A stretch of DNA of 64,000 bases, taken from NCBI GenBank assembly GCA_002105175.1, contig MCGE01000001.1:372001-436000 (forward strand), in the 5' to 3' direction. The notes under the pieces are model-generated. The model saw only the letters and a program-made list of their open reading frames with translations. It made no database searches and was not told where the DNA came from. A program made the position numbers and the translations under genes. Each line of letters begins with the position of its first letter. The stretch's first letter is position 1. Origin of the DNA: Absidia repens. Its lineage: Eukaryota > Mucoromycota > Mucoromycetes > Mucorales > Cunninghamellaceae. Shown here one piece after another: positions 28,900-41,971 of this stretch.

Positions 28900-31800
28900 A
28901 TGGCAACTCAAGCTCCTCAACCTGAGGTGGAACAAAAACAACCCGATGTAATTGCCAATACTAGTGAAGAAGGTAACACTCAACTATGATTATACAGCTG
29001 AGCTATTTACTGACACGATTATTTAATATGATAGCTCCAGTTGAAGAAGCTTACCAACTCACCGTGAAATTACCTTCTGGTAAACTTGGTGAAATCAAGA
29101 TTCTTGTAAGTTATTTTCCCTCTTCTTGCTTAACAATACATTAGACCACAGTACTGATATTCATGATTTCTAGGCAAGTCCTCATGAAGCGATCCATGAT
29201 ATCAAACAGTCTATTATGGAATCACCCCAAACCTGTGCTCACTCTTGCTTCTACTTGGCATTCAACGGCAAGCGTATCAATGATTTTATGGAACTTGGGG
29301 AAGTGGAAGGCATTACTACTGAAAGTGAACTTCAGTTGGTAGAAGGTAGGTGCACTATGACAATATAGGGTTATGTGGTTACACTCAAAGATAGTTATTC
29401 ATACATTTTTTATACTCTTTAGATAATTATACTGAACGCGATGTTCGTGTGCACATTACACGTCTCCGGGATCTTTTGGGTGGACCTTACAAACAAAATT
29501 CGGCTGCTATTGGCATCGATCCTTCCATCTCATTTTTGACAGCTGTTACTGGTGAAATCGGTAAATTAAAAAACAGGGGGTGGCTTTACATGGACAACTC
29601 TTACTGATATGGTTATTATACATGATGATCTGCTTTTTTTTAGATGAAGAATTTCTTGCTGAAGGGGATAAGAAAATGGAAGACATCTTTTCAAATGAAC
29701 CTATTCCGGAACACGCTTTTACTGGTGTGGATGTCGAAGCCCCGTCAAATCTAGCTGACTTTGTGCCTACCACTTTCCAACGAACAGCTCCTCAATGCCT
29801 CAAGAGCATTTCCTTGTCTGGATGGAATCCTGTTAGTCACTCTCGTCGTCTTGCTGGTGACTTGCTCTATTTGGATGTGGTGACCTTGGAAAACGAAACA
29901 TTGCATATTACAGCCTCCACTACCGGTTTCTTTATCAACAGCTCTACTGCTTCTGAATTCAACCCTCGCTGCCGTGGTGCGAACAAGCGTGCCCATTCTT
30001 TGATCCGTTTACTGCAAACCCTCTCCCCTCAATTTGCCTCCAACTTCATCAAGGTGCAAGACTTCATCACTCAACACCATATGCTCGAAGTCTTACCTGT
30101 CAATACCTACTTCCCTAGCCATCCCTGGGCTGTGAAATCCAGTGAACCTACTTTTGATCTTGCACGACCTGCTGAACCTTATCTCAATTTTGGCGCTGAC
30201 GCTGTGGACTCCTTCCGCGACTGGAACGATGAACTTCAATCTCACCGTGAACTGCCTAAATCCAACCTTCAAGAACGTGTGTTGCGTGAACGACTCATTA
30301 CCAAGGTGCAATCCGAATTCACAGATGCTGCTGTGCGTGGTGCTATGGCTGTGGCAAATGGATCTGTGATTCCTTTGAACCCATTGGAACCTGAAGAATC
30401 ACACATGTATGTTTACAACAACATCTTCTTCAGCAAGGGCAATGATGGTCGTGGTACTTTTGAAACGCTTGGTGCTAACGATGCTGCTCATGTGGCTACC
30501 GGAAAGGATTTGGAAGGTGTCAAGATGTTGAACAGCATTGATATTGATGGACTTTACACTTTGGGCAGTGTGATTGTGGACTACAAAGGGATCCGTGTTG
30601 TGGCTCAAAGCATTGTGCCTGGTATCTTCCGTCGTCAAGATGAAAACTCGATCGTTTATGGCTCAGTGGACAATGGTGTGACAATTACCGCTGACAAGAC
30701 CTTCCATGAAAGCATCGAACAAAATGTGGCCAAACCTTTACATTTGTCCGAACATGCTCTTGTTGATGGCCAAGGTGAATCGACAAAACTTTTTACTTCG
30801 GTGGAAACCAAGGGGTTGTTAGGTGCTGATGGTCGTCGCTATCTTCTTGATTTGTACCGTTTGAACCCTGTTGATATTGAATTCCAGGAGTCCGAATGCA
30901 AGGCTACTGATGGTGGTGCTCCTGCTTATCCTCACAAGATGACTTTACTTCGTCCAGAATTGATGAGCATGTATTGGGAACACATGTTTAGACAATGGTA
31001 CAAGACCAAGGTGGATGCAATTCGAAAGGAACGCTCCGAAGCCGCTGGTGCCGTGGAATCTGCGGAAAAGGATGACGACAAAAAGGACGAAAAGGATGCT
31101 GAAAAGGAACAACAAACTGATGTGGCTAATAAGCAACAACAGGAAGAAGAAGACTTCAACATCGACGTTAACGAATTCCAGCTGACATTCAACACCGATG
31201 TCTTCACCACTGCCAACCAAGGTGAAAATGCTACTATCAAGGAACAAGAGAAAGTAATTCGTGGTGCCTCCAAATTCCTGAACGACGAAATTATTCCCAC
31301 CTTGGTGTTGGACTTTGCTTCTTATGCGATCTCTCCTTTAGATGGTGATGCCTTGACCAAAGCTATGCACCGCCGCGGTATCAATATGCGTTATTTGGGT
31401 AAATTGGCCAAGTTGGTATCTGTCAGTGAAGACAAACGCATCCATCACATCCATGCATTGGCTATTCAAGAAATGATTGTGCGTATCAGCAAACGGTTAT
31501 TGCGAAAGTACACCGCCACCTTGGACTTGGAAGAATCTCGCCTTTGTCTTTCCCATTATCTCAACTGTTTGTTGGGTGGTGCCGTCAACGCCAAGCCTCA
31601 ACCCGTCTTACCTGCTGGCAAGAACAAGAACGACTATAGCTGGGCTCACTTGACTCCTCAATCGCTCAAGAAGATCATGGAAGACCAAGTGTTGACGTGG
31701 TTCCGCTATACTTTGGATGACAAGGACTGGTCGCAACTTAAACCTCTCCCTACTTTACGTGAAGTTTGTATTCGTGCTGGTATGCAACTGGAAGCCCGTG

Positions 31801-32096
31801 ATTACCGCTTTGCTGCTTATACACCTGAAGAAGTAGCTGCCAATGCTGCTGCCGATGCCCAATTGGAATCGATGCTCTCTCGCCAACAAAACCAACAACA
31901 AAAGAGCTCGCGTAAATCCAACAAAAAGCACCAACAAGCTGCGAACTCTTTGGCTACTGCCACCGCCACGCTCCGACGCAAAACCACCTTTATTCCTGAG
32001 GATATCTTGAACATCATGCCTACCGTCAAGCAAGCTTCTACAAGAGTAAGTCATCATTTTGGTTATTCATTTTATTGTTTCATGCCGCTTGTTTGC

Positions 32097-32132
<36 letters not shown>

Positions 32133-33362
32133 TAGAGCGTATTTGCTGAAGAAACATTTGAGGCCGGTAAAATCAGTTTGGCTCAAGGGGAACGTCAGCT
32201 TGGATTGGAATTACTCATGGAGTCCCTCACTTTACATGAACAAACCTATGGCTTTTTGCATCCTGAAACAAGTAAGTGTTATGCTACTTTGGGTATGATT
32301 TATCACCACGGTGAAGATAGGGAAACTGCTTTGGATTTGCAACGTAAGGCTGTCATTGCTGCTGAACGTACCTTGGGCGTGGATCATCCAGAAACTGTAC
32401 ATCATTATGTAAGTAGCACACAATATACATCGCCAAAACATAGCAATTTTACTTATAGAAATGGGATTTTATTATTATTATTATTATGTGTAGCTGAATC
32501 TTGGTTTGTTTGAACATGCCGCTGGTCGCTCCAAGTTGGCTTTACGCTATTTACGCCATGCACTATACTACTGGGATCTTCTGTTTGGTCCTGGTCACCC
32601 TGATTCAGCAACTGCCGACGTAAGTGATGGGGTGAAGGAAACAAGAGCGATACACAAACTTGCTGACCCCCCTTTTTTTTGTTTACTAAACTACTAGAAC
32701 AACGCTGGTGTGATGCTCCAATCACTACGTGATTACAAGACCAGTACACAATTCTTCAAGCGTGCTTGCGCCACTCAAGAAAACATCTTCGGAAAGGACC
32801 ACGTACTTACTGCTTCTGGCTACCATGTGCTCGCCAAGGCCTATACTCTTCTTGGTGACTTTAACGAAGCTTTGTCAGCTGAACGTCTTGCGTATGGCGT
32901 GTTTGAAAAGAAGGTAAGTACAGAAGTGCCGAGATATATGTGAACACCCGCCAAAAAAAACTCATTCCCTGCCACTTTTTTTTTTTCTGGGTGACGATTG
33001 TTTTTTGTAGCTTGGCAAAGATGACCATCGTACGAAAGAAAGTGATGCTTGGTTAAAGGAATTGACTTCAAACGCATTGTTGACGGTAAGAAATAATCCC
33101 CTTTACTCTTCTCAACGATCTGTTTAATGGGAATTGACCCCTTTTTTTATGCACGTCACAGGCTCAACGCGCTCAAGAACAACAACAATTGCAAGATCAA
33201 CAATCACCTTTGGAAAAGGTGAAACAACATGCCAACAATGCTAAATCCGAAGCTATCAAGGGTGAATTACCGATTGATCAAGTCCTTCAATACATCAACA
33301 ACGGAACCTCTGGCTCTTCGTCTCGCAAGACTGGCAAGAAATCAAACCAAAAGCGTCGTTAG
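28900..33362 (+). CDS. CLU1: CLU family protein (Clu1/TIF31)
   Basis: Cytosolic protein needed for normal mitochondrial distribution; binds mRNAs and eIF3 in yeast and animals. Exons 28900-28972, 29035-29105, 29174-29345, 29423-29560, 29644-32045, 32136-32408, 32494-32619, 32698-32913, 33011-33085, 33162-33362; 3747 nt, 1248 residues, all in frame, close to the family's usual 1250-1300. Order: CLU_N ubiquitin-like region (about 30-110, LTVKLPSGKLGEIKIL), CLU central domain (about 230-480), an acidic/Lys linker (KDDDKKDEKDAEKEQQ type), the eIF3-p135-like region and three to four TPRs from about 955 (LHPETSKCYATLG; LGVDHPETVHHY; FGPGHPDSA). The C terminus is basic (KKSNQKRR). The largest exon, 2402 bp, encodes two thirds of the protein. 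Confidence 0.96.
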
Positions 33363-34512
33363 TCTACCCCACCATTCCCAGTTTTTGCATTGTTATCTTT
33401 TTTTTTAAGCTTAGTTTTAGTTTAGTTTAGTGGTTGTTCTTTTTTTTTTAGGTGGAACTATGTAGTTATTTTGTAGACTAGTAGATGTATAGTTGATTGT
33501 TTGATATTAACGATAGAAAAGAAAAAAGAAAATTATTATTATCATTATGTTTTTCATTCCTTTATTTTTGACTCGAATAAAACCCGATTTTTGGTTTTGC
33601 AATATATTCATAACTCGTATATATTGGGTGTGATGAGATGGACGATGAATTCTGTCTTCTCATTTTTTGTGGCGATAGATCAAAAAATTGCGTGGAAAGT
33701 AGCATATGATAACATCGGAGGGAGATTGTGACAGAGTGGGTGCAGGCGCCCTTGGAAGGGATGAGCAACAAAAAAAGTTCAGTTATCGTAGATTACGGCA
33801 TACGTACACCACGACATACGTACACCTATGACTTTTTTTTCATTCTTACAATTTATTCCTCTCCCCTATACCATATCATACAATATAATACCTTACGCCA
33901 TAAAATCTTCTACCTATTCAACGATATCACACTTATTTTATTTTTATATTCCTTTTACAATTCTTAATAAAACGCATTCATTAATTTACAATACTATGTG
34001 GGTATTCCCACTCGACAAGATCAACAAAGCGTATGAGAGATAATGAAAAAGACATATTTTTTCAGATGTAGATATAAACTTTGTCAACCAAACTAAACTA
34101 CATAGTCTAAATATAGTAGCATGATACCGGTCTAAAGGTACGGCGTCTAGGGGATGAGTACAGAATACTGGAGTTGAAGTATCTTTTCTGTATAATAAAA
34201 ATACTGTAGGAGAATCTAATCCAATTAAAGAGAAAATAAGGGATCTTACGGCGAGTGACAAGCTATTCTATTGTAGCGTGAAGGCCCATAATCTAGACCG
34301 AATTGTATTATCTTGTGCGGATAGGCACCAAGAGAAAAATAACAACAGTATTGCTAATGTTAAATCGTGGCGGTCATTAACATGAGAAGAGAATCAATGC
34401 ATTGAAGATGATGTATGATATTGATTGTTGTAAAAAAAAAAAAAAAAAAAAAAAGACGCCTTTTTTGCATTTACTGGAAAAAAACTGGAGATCCGAGAAA
34501 CCAAAAAATGTG
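33363..34512. other. Intergenic region
   Basis: 3' flank of CLU1 then 1 kb of AT-rich sequence with an A run at 34431-34454. No coding signal seen. Confidence 0.55.
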
Positions 34513-35405
34513 ATTCAAATCCCGCCCACGTGTATATTTATTTTCCCTCCGGTTTTTCTTTTTTCGCTCTCTTTTTTTTTTTTTCTTCACAATTGTGGCT
34601 CGCATGGGGTTATGGTGGACTTAGAATAGCGCCAGTACTAGTTTAGAAGCGTTTTCAGCTCAGAGATTACAAGATGCATGGGGAACCCTTTCATTTTGGA
34701 TCCAGGATTTGGAACTGCCATTAGATGACTTTTTGGACCCTTCATTAGCTTAATTTAGTGTCTCTTTGTCCATAGCTTGTATATATATTTGAATAAAATA
34801 TGTCTCGTTTTACTTGCTTCAATAAAAAACGACCCATTAGCCTTTCTCTTGTCTCTTGCATTAGATTCCTTTTTTGCTACCATCATTGTTTTTCTCAGCA
34901 GTGTGGCCGCTATTGTGTTTCACTAACAGATAACACTTTCGTCTTTTTCATGTCTTGTACAGTAAAGCATATGAGCTCCCACATTATACATGTTCCTTTA
35001 GATTAGTGTTGACCATTCTTTATATCTTTCCATTTGTCTCCCTCAATCTAGCTCCATTAGATCCTTTGCTACAATGAATCCCTCTCCTTTAGTTTTAAAA
35101 TCTACTAATACTCTTCAATAAAACACACTGTTTATATTCATCATCCTCTGACACATTTGATAATAACTAATGTCGCTATTGTGGCTGTTTTGTGGGTGTC
35201 CTACCAACACTTGTTCTCTAATTCACCTACTATGGCTACTCGCAAACCCTTCTCCTTTAGCTTGAGTATCTACCAATACTCTTCAATAAAGTAATACCTT
35301 TTCATTCCCCATCCTCTGACCCATTTGATAATAATCAATGACGTTATCGTAGCTGTTTTTGAATGTCCTACAATAATTTGCTTTCTAGTTCACTCACTTT
35401 GATTG
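34513..35405 (+). repeat. Dispersed repeat R, copy R2
   Basis: Close match (inverted) to R3 at 47318-48335. Head ATTCAAATCCCGCCCACGTG then TATATTTATTTTCCC (CACGTG at 34527-34532), a pyrimidine tract, GGGGTTATGGTGGACTTAG, the CTCAGAGATTACAAGATGCATGGGGAACCC block (about 34658-34688), then TGAATAAAATATG and a tail of about 168-bp units that each carry CTACYAATACTCTTCAATAAA (starts at 35102 and 35270). The R2 and R3 tails give nearly identical translations, so the two copies are recent. One in-frame TAG after VLV disrupts the frame still open in R3. Confidence 0.85.
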
Positions 35406-35767
35406 TTTTGTAAAGTTCGTTGGCAGCAGTCAACGGAGAGATGATTTATTTATTAAAACTATTTTTTTTGTGTAAAAATTCGGGTTATAAAAGCCAATGT
35501 ATCAATCATACATACAAAAGTACAGCATTTATTCAAAAAAGTAGCAACAATGTGATATATAGAAGTGAACAGAAGTTTATTCATAAAAACAATAACAATA
35601 ATATATATATAGAAGTGTACAGCAATTTTTGACAAAGTAATAAAAAATAATGAGATATAAAAAAGGGGGAATAGAATACACTAGAAGACATATAAGTATA
35701 CTAACTCTACCACCATAAAATCTACAAAGCCAAGGCTTATCATCCCTGGTTCCGTTACCTTGGAAAA
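35406..35767. other. Intergenic region
   Basis: About 360 bp, AT-rich, 3' flank of the Sel1-repeat gene. No feature recognised. Confidence 0.5.
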
Positions 35768-36432
35768 TTAACCTTTTCTTGTTGCCAACCGGTCCCTTGC
35801 ATCCAATTGTCCTTTTCTATACGCCTGCTGATAACAGTCAACTGAGAGGCTATCATTTCGTGGAGTGCCAAATCCGATTTCGTAATACCATCTATCAAAA
35901 CAAAGCATCAAAAAGAAAAACACCATTAAATCCCATTCTTATCTATCTTTATATATATTGACAGTTTGTTGATTTAAACTTACCCCAATAAGTAAAGTGC
36001 ATCGGGCAATCCACCTTTGGCAGCACGTTGACACCAATAAAAGGATTGATCCTCGTCCTTTGGATGCGTCGCCAACCATCCCGATATATCGTTCTTCAAC
36101 CGATAATGTTCATCTTGGTCATTGGGACCATGACACCCTGTATTGTATAATCGACTGAGACCTAGCATGGATTGTAAATGATGTCCCTGTTTCGCCGCTT
36201 CTTCGTACTGAACAAATGCCTTGGCCATATCCATCGAACCACCATATAAACCATGTTCATAAAGATGTCCCAAACGGTTTTTCGCCCCAATGTTACCCAA
36301 ACTGGCCGATTTTTCCATGTATTCACGTGCTTTGATCACACCGCCGTAGGATTCGATAAGGTCACTAATATTGAAATATATAAACAAAAAAGAGGTGTAA
36401 GACGATGATACCTTCGTATTCAACCATCTGAG

Positions 36433-36472
<40 letters not shown>

Positions 36473-38277
36473 TTGGTATAGAAACTTTGGTGTATTTGTT
36501 GGTGAGAATTAAAGCCAAAGCATAGGGAGGTTCATTGCAGGTATTGCTGGCATGATGGACCGCTGAGAGTAAATAATTCATCCCCTTTTTGAAATCTTGT
36601 TCCTGTTCCAGTTGTCCATGCAAATAAATCTTGGCCATTTTCTACAAATAAAAATAATCGTGAGTATATCAATAAAAATGTGTTTTTTTTTTTCAAGTAA
36701 ACAACAAAGGAAGCTCCCATATATAGCCGCTACCGCCCACACCCAATTGCTGAATGCCTACTTACATAGATAGCAGCCACACAATGGAGATCAGCTGCCT
36801 TTTGATACAACCGAAAGATATCATATGGGTGTTGTGTGTTTGATGGGGATGATTCCTTGCGTAGAGCCAACCGATAGGATGCTTCGGGCACACCGGCCTG
36901 GATGGCGATATGATACAATCGTTCGATGCGTTGCGTATTGCGGGTCTTGTAGCCATGTTGTTCCGTTTCCATCCATGTGGCCTCCAAAAATGCCGCTTCC
37001 CCAACCCCCTTTTTGGATAATCGCCGGATCCATCGAATGCCTTCTTGTTCCAGTGCCTTTTTCTTCTTGTGTAATTCCGTGTCCCTGGTCGCCGCGTCGT
37101 TCTCGTTGGTGCTAGAAGCGGCAGTCATCGTCATCATCGGTTGGTATAATTCCGCCACTTCCAAAAGATACTTGGCATACGTGAGCTGGGTCATATCGTC
37201 CTGAGTCTTCTCCGCCATTTCACGATAGAGTTTGATAGCATCTGGGTTGTTGGTCAGACTGTAAGAAGCATGGTGGTACTTGGAAACACGATGCGTTGCG
37301 TTGCTGCCGGGTTTCTTTTTGGCCACAGATGGCGAAGATGATGGCCCTGTTGTAGTGTCTGCAATAGGATGATTTTGTTGACTTGCGTTTTCACTGCTTT
37401 TACTGTGATTGGTGTTACTGCTGCTGGGAGGGGTATGTTGTTGTTGTTGTTGCTGTTGATCAAGATGGGGCTCAGTCATTTGCGTTCCTTCTGCAGTCAT
37501 ATTGTTGTCATTGGAAGGCGGAATTGTCATAATCGAGCTACGTACTTTGTCTTTTGCGGGTGGAAGTGGTGGAGGATGTGAAGGAGCGGGTGGGATGATA
37601 AGCTTTGGAGGCTCAAGCTTTATCGATAGGTCTGGTGTAGGTTCTTGTTGCGGATTATTGATCGTCGTACTGAGTGGTTCCAAGACGCTTGCGCGTAAGT
37701 GGTGTGGCTGGTATTCTACTATTTCCGATATGGCGTAAACACGTGTCAATGATTGTCGTGATTCACGGTGAGTCGACTTTGTTGTTGCTGCTGCTGCTGG
37801 TTCTTCGCTGCCTAATGTCTTCGATTGTCTTCGTTTGAGATGCGCCGAGGATTCGGAAGGAATGTCAGGTAAGGCCTTGTTTCCATGATCCAGTACTGGT
37901 GAAGCAACCTTTGGAAGAGCTTGATGGGTATTGGTGTTGATATTGATGGGACATTGCTCAGCTTGAGTAACTTCTGCCCCTGATGACGGTGAGCTTGTAG
38001 TGTGAAGTGGGCGAGTTGAAGTTTTTGAGTTGGCAATTGATGGAGTACTGCTTTTGGAATCAACTTGTTTGCTGTTAGAAGGTGTGTCAGGATTGGCAAC
38101 ACGGAACCGATACACTACTTGGTCAGCTTCATCTTCGGAATCGTCGGAGGAAGGTATGTCGGTCGAGTCTTCAGTTGTAGATGGAAAGATGGTGTTGGTT
38201 CTTGTTGAAGTCGGCGTCGGCAACGGGGCATTGTCGATACTAATGGACGGATTGATGCTTGGTGAGTACATCGACAT
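35768..38277 (-). CDS. Sel1-repeat protein, Chs4/SKT5-like chitin synthase activator
   Basis: Exons on the minus strand 36766-38277, 36472-36641, 35984-36364, 35768-35891; 2187 nt, 728 residues, in frame. The N-terminal 300 residues are low complexity and Ser/Thr/Pro-rich with a Gln run. From about residue 330 to the end lie Sel1-type helical repeats: TYAKYLLEVAELY, GEAAFLEATWMETEQHG, ASYRLALRKESS, AIYKMAKIYLHG, AKNRLGHLYEHGLYGG, SMLGLSRLYNTG, DALYLLGWYYEIGFGTPRND. This layout (disordered N terminus, Sel1 block at the C terminus) is that of yeast Skt5/Chs4, which docks and activates chitin synthase III at the bud neck. Skt5 ends in a CAAX box, but this protein ends LATRKG and has none. Other Sel1 proteins cannot be excluded. 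The second intron holds a 34-base T run. Confidence 0.8.
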
Positions 38278-39815
38278 TATCTCATACAGCGTTATTTATT
38301 TGAGGAAGAATATATACAATTGAAGAAAGAAGAAAAGAGAGAAAAAAATTGAGGCTGTGCCTTTTAGAAAATGAAAGAACAAAGCAGCTAATTTAAAATC
38401 CCGCTCGCCTATCGTTATCCTCCTGGCACTGTTGCAATTTCATAGTACATCTATCAAGTGCAAAAAAAAAAAACCTTATCAGGCTTTTTATTCGACCACC
38501 ATTTGATGCCACCTTTATAACCTGAGTGATAATATCATCATAAGCAAGCTGCCCTTACGCTAATGGCTACATTTGATTGCCCGCTCAGGGCATAGTCACG
38601 ACAGACATTTGATCATCTTTTGGTAGTGGTCAAAACTGAGAATTGAGTTTAATTATTTTAGTAGTAAGGGTGGATAGGATTTCATATGAACTACTACCCT
38701 AACTAGGTGCCTCAATATTGTATAGGACGTTTGGCCCGATTCAAAAAAAAAACAAAAAAAAAGGCGCTGAGAAATTGTATAGCCAAATGTATCAGCAGTG
38801 CAAAATAGTAAATCAGTATATATAATCTAGACCCCCTTCTCCGTTTTCTATCCTGCAAGCACGTACCCACATATATAAGAACTCTTACTATCGCCCATGG
38901 CGAAAGCTTCGTCGTCTGCTTTTATCCCGTCAATAGAGAAGTGAGGTGGCGGGCAGCTCCTGCGTATCCCTTGTGTTCAGTACACATTTGGTTCTTCTTT
39001 TTTCGCTCTTTTTGTTGTTCCTTTCGATCGGATTCATCAATATAAATGAATAATTGTACCCTCCATGATTGTTCTTGGAATAGATATTTTAGCGATAATT
39101 GAGATTATTTTTTTTTATCTCGGTTATCACCACCAACGAGGGTATTTTTTTCGAATGTAGCACAAATGTGATAGCAATACTATTGTACTTTAAGGGGAAT
39201 GACTAGGGGAGAGTTTCTTATAGAAGCGTTATATCATCATCCATCTAAGGAGTTATTCCTTTGACCTCCTTTTTCAAAAAAAAGAGTAAAAAAAAAAACC
39301 GCCGCACGTGGCTCACCGAGGATGCAAGACATGATACAAACAATAGCTTCATGCATCTTCCGCTTACTTTGAATTTAAAATCCCGCCCAATCAACCTTTT
39401 TTTATCCACACCCATCATTCCTTCGTTTGGCAACCATTAAAATAACAACATAAATAAAAACAACAAATCAAGCAAGCATTAATGAATAAATGTATGTATT
39501 TATTTTACAATCGAAGTAATCAGAGGACAAAAAGAAAAAAGACTAATAGATAAATGTAACTAATGAGTATGATAAATATATAATATATAATATATATATA
39601 AACAAATTGACAACAACAATGTAAACTAAAAAAAAAAAGCAGGAGAGAGATAGGGGGAGGTCTACTATAAGAATAATAAACAAATAGGCACTAAATGTGT
39701 AGGAGATGGGGGGAATTGGTAAAAGTGGAAAAACAAGTAATTACAATAATAAACAGGTCATAAACGACCAAGTAGCAACTAACTAAATGAGAGCCAGATC
39801 AGAGATTCAGGTTTT
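38278..39815. other. Intergenic region, 1.5 kb
   Basis: Upstream region of the Sel1-repeat gene and 3' flank of the C2H2 gene. Two motifs of the recurring type: TTTAAAATCCCGCTCGCC (38391-38408) and TTTAAAATCCCGCCCAATC (39374-39392). AT repeats at 39573-39600. No gene seen. Confidence 0.55.
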
Positions 39816-41196
39816 TCATCTTGAGCCAACCATTGTGTTTGCGTGGACGTGGATTTTGGCATGCCTTCGGAGATTACTAACCACAGAGAATCGACGGCCG
39901 CAGCCATCCACAATACATTTGTATGGTTTCTATGAAAAAGGGAATAAATATTTAGTAATCATTGTATTTCTATACTTCCTTTTTTTTTTTTATTTCCTTT
40001 ACCTCTCCAGTATGACTATGCATGTGAGTAGCTAATGAGCTGGGTCGAGTAAATCGTTTGACACAAACAGTACACTTGTATCTTCTAGGTGTATTTGAAT
40101 TTGTAGTGGATGATGATGACGGAGAGGTGATTGGATTGCCTCCATTGCCATTTCTAGAATTGAGTGGACGACCATGTTGCTGATAATCATCAGAAGAGGA
40201 AGAGGAAGATGAGGATGATAATCCCAGGGAAGGGTCATAAGATGATTGATCCATAGAAGAGCGTTGATAAGGATGATGATAATTGTACCTTGGTCGTTGA
40301 GAGTGATGCATCATTTTATTGCTGTTGTTGCTGTTCATTGGTGAATGATGCAGACCAGATGGTGGGGGTGTCAATGCTAATGATGGTGAGACATCACTAT
40401 AAGGTTGTGGTTGTGGAGCTGGTGGTGCTGCTGACGAATGATCATACATTGAGCCGTACTGCATGATGGAAGCACAGTTGCATGGTGGCATATTACGTTG
40501 ATAATGATGAGGTGATGGTGGTGAGCTTCCGGAAGACGATTGAGGTGTGGGAGTTGTTGGACAATAAACTTCGTCTTGTGGCTGTGGTTGTTGTTGACGC
40601 GCCCATGATGATGATTCATTGGTTTCAGCTGTAGATGAATAAAAAGGATCTTTCCAAATCATAGAGCTTGGTGGTTGGTGAAGCGGATGATGGTACATAG
40701 GAGTAGTGGAAGCATTAGTCGGCAATGGTGATAGAATTTCCTTTTGTTGATGAATATCATCTCTTGTTCTTGATTTTGGTGATGGTGAAGAAGATAGTGG
40801 CGAAGTCGTTGCATCCAATTCAGGATAAGGTGAACCCATTTGATAAAAAGGCGTAGGTGGAGTTGTTGTTAAAGCGGTTGGACCAGAAATAGCACCGGAA
40901 GAGAAAACCGAGGAAGGATGATGTTGATGATAAGAAGAGGACGAGGAGGAGGATGCCGAGAGATTCGCATGAGAGGGAGTACCATAGACTTCTTCGGCTT
41001 CAATACCATACTTGCCAGAAGCATCACGTTCGGTAGTACTAGAAACTGTACCGTAAATTGGTGAATAAGAGGCTGAGCTATTTTGTTGGTGGGTAGTATG
41101 ATGCTGAGGGAGTTCCATAGCGGAGTAGTTAATGTCTTCTTTCAAAAAATTGGCTTGAGGTAAGAAGTGAATGGGACGATCAATCTCGAAAGTCAT
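39816..41196 (-). CDS. C2H2 zinc-finger transcription factor
   Basis: Exons 40003-41196 and 39816-39929, total 1308 nt, 435 residues. Two adjacent C2H2 fingers sit at the very C terminus: C375-x2-C378-x12-H391-x3-H395 with linker HTGEKPYKC, and C403-x4-C408-x12-H421-x3-H425. The intron falls in the TGE-KPY linker. The remaining 370 residues are Ser/Pro/His-rich and probably disordered. Start: ATG 41196 (MTFEIDRPIHFLPQ); the frame extends upstream through a Phe-rich stretch encoded by a purine-rich leader (41200-41270), which looks like untranslated sequence. Architecture resembles fungal regulators with a C-terminal pair of fingers; target genes unknown. Confidence 0.88.
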
Positions 41197-41971
41197 GATA
41201 AAAATAAAAAAGCAAAGGGGAAAAAAAGAAAAAAAGAAAAAAGTAATGGAAAGAAAAGGACCGAAATACAAATGCGGCGTTCAGAAAAAAATTTATAGAA
41301 AAAAATCAAAAAAAACAGGAGTTAAAAAAAGAGGAGAAAGGGGTAAAGTTCAAGGGACACATATTGTGGCAATTTTACCTTCAAACACGCGCTGTTTTAA
41401 AGCATTACATTATACAATTGAATATAGTAGTGTTATACTATAATCCTGGGGATAGTAGCACATCACTCTCTGTTTATTCCGTCGTCCCTCGACTCCTTTT
41501 AATTCTCATGAGTCTTCCCCTTGTCATTTATTTTTTCTATCAGTTCTTTTCCTTTACTTGCTAATTGACAGAATAAGTATAATGGAAAAAGAAGAATCTA
41601 TAATATAGTTTTTCTCTTTTTTTTTTTTTCTTTATTTTACTCGTTTATTCTTTTTTTTTTTTCAAGTTATCATCATCACATCACTTTAAACTTATTATTG
41701 GCACATTTTACCTTTTGGGCGTAGCTGAATTTGAATTCTGGTTGCATTTCTCGATTTCTTTTTTTTTTTTCCAATAATTAAAGCTTTATCTCTTTCTCTC
41801 TTCTCTCTTTTTTTTTTTTTTTTTTTTTGCTCTTCCTTTGTTTTGATTCGGAAAGGGGTAACCGGAACTTTTTGTTTATTTGTCCCTTGTTTTAACTATC
41901 AGTCCTCCTGGAAGCAAGAAATACATCCGCCATCTCTACCATCACCACTACAATCACCACCACTACTGCAA
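41197..41971. other. Intergenic region
   Basis: Divergent region between the C2H2 gene and the decayed gene. Purine-rich leader (41203-41340) and four T runs between 41610 and 41828. No coding signal. Confidence 0.5.

Noticed and set aside
34800..35006. 69-codon frame shared by R2 and R3 as a gene
   Set aside because: Conservation follows from recent duplication of the whole repeat; it is absent from R1 and R4 and lies in the AATAAA-rich tail.
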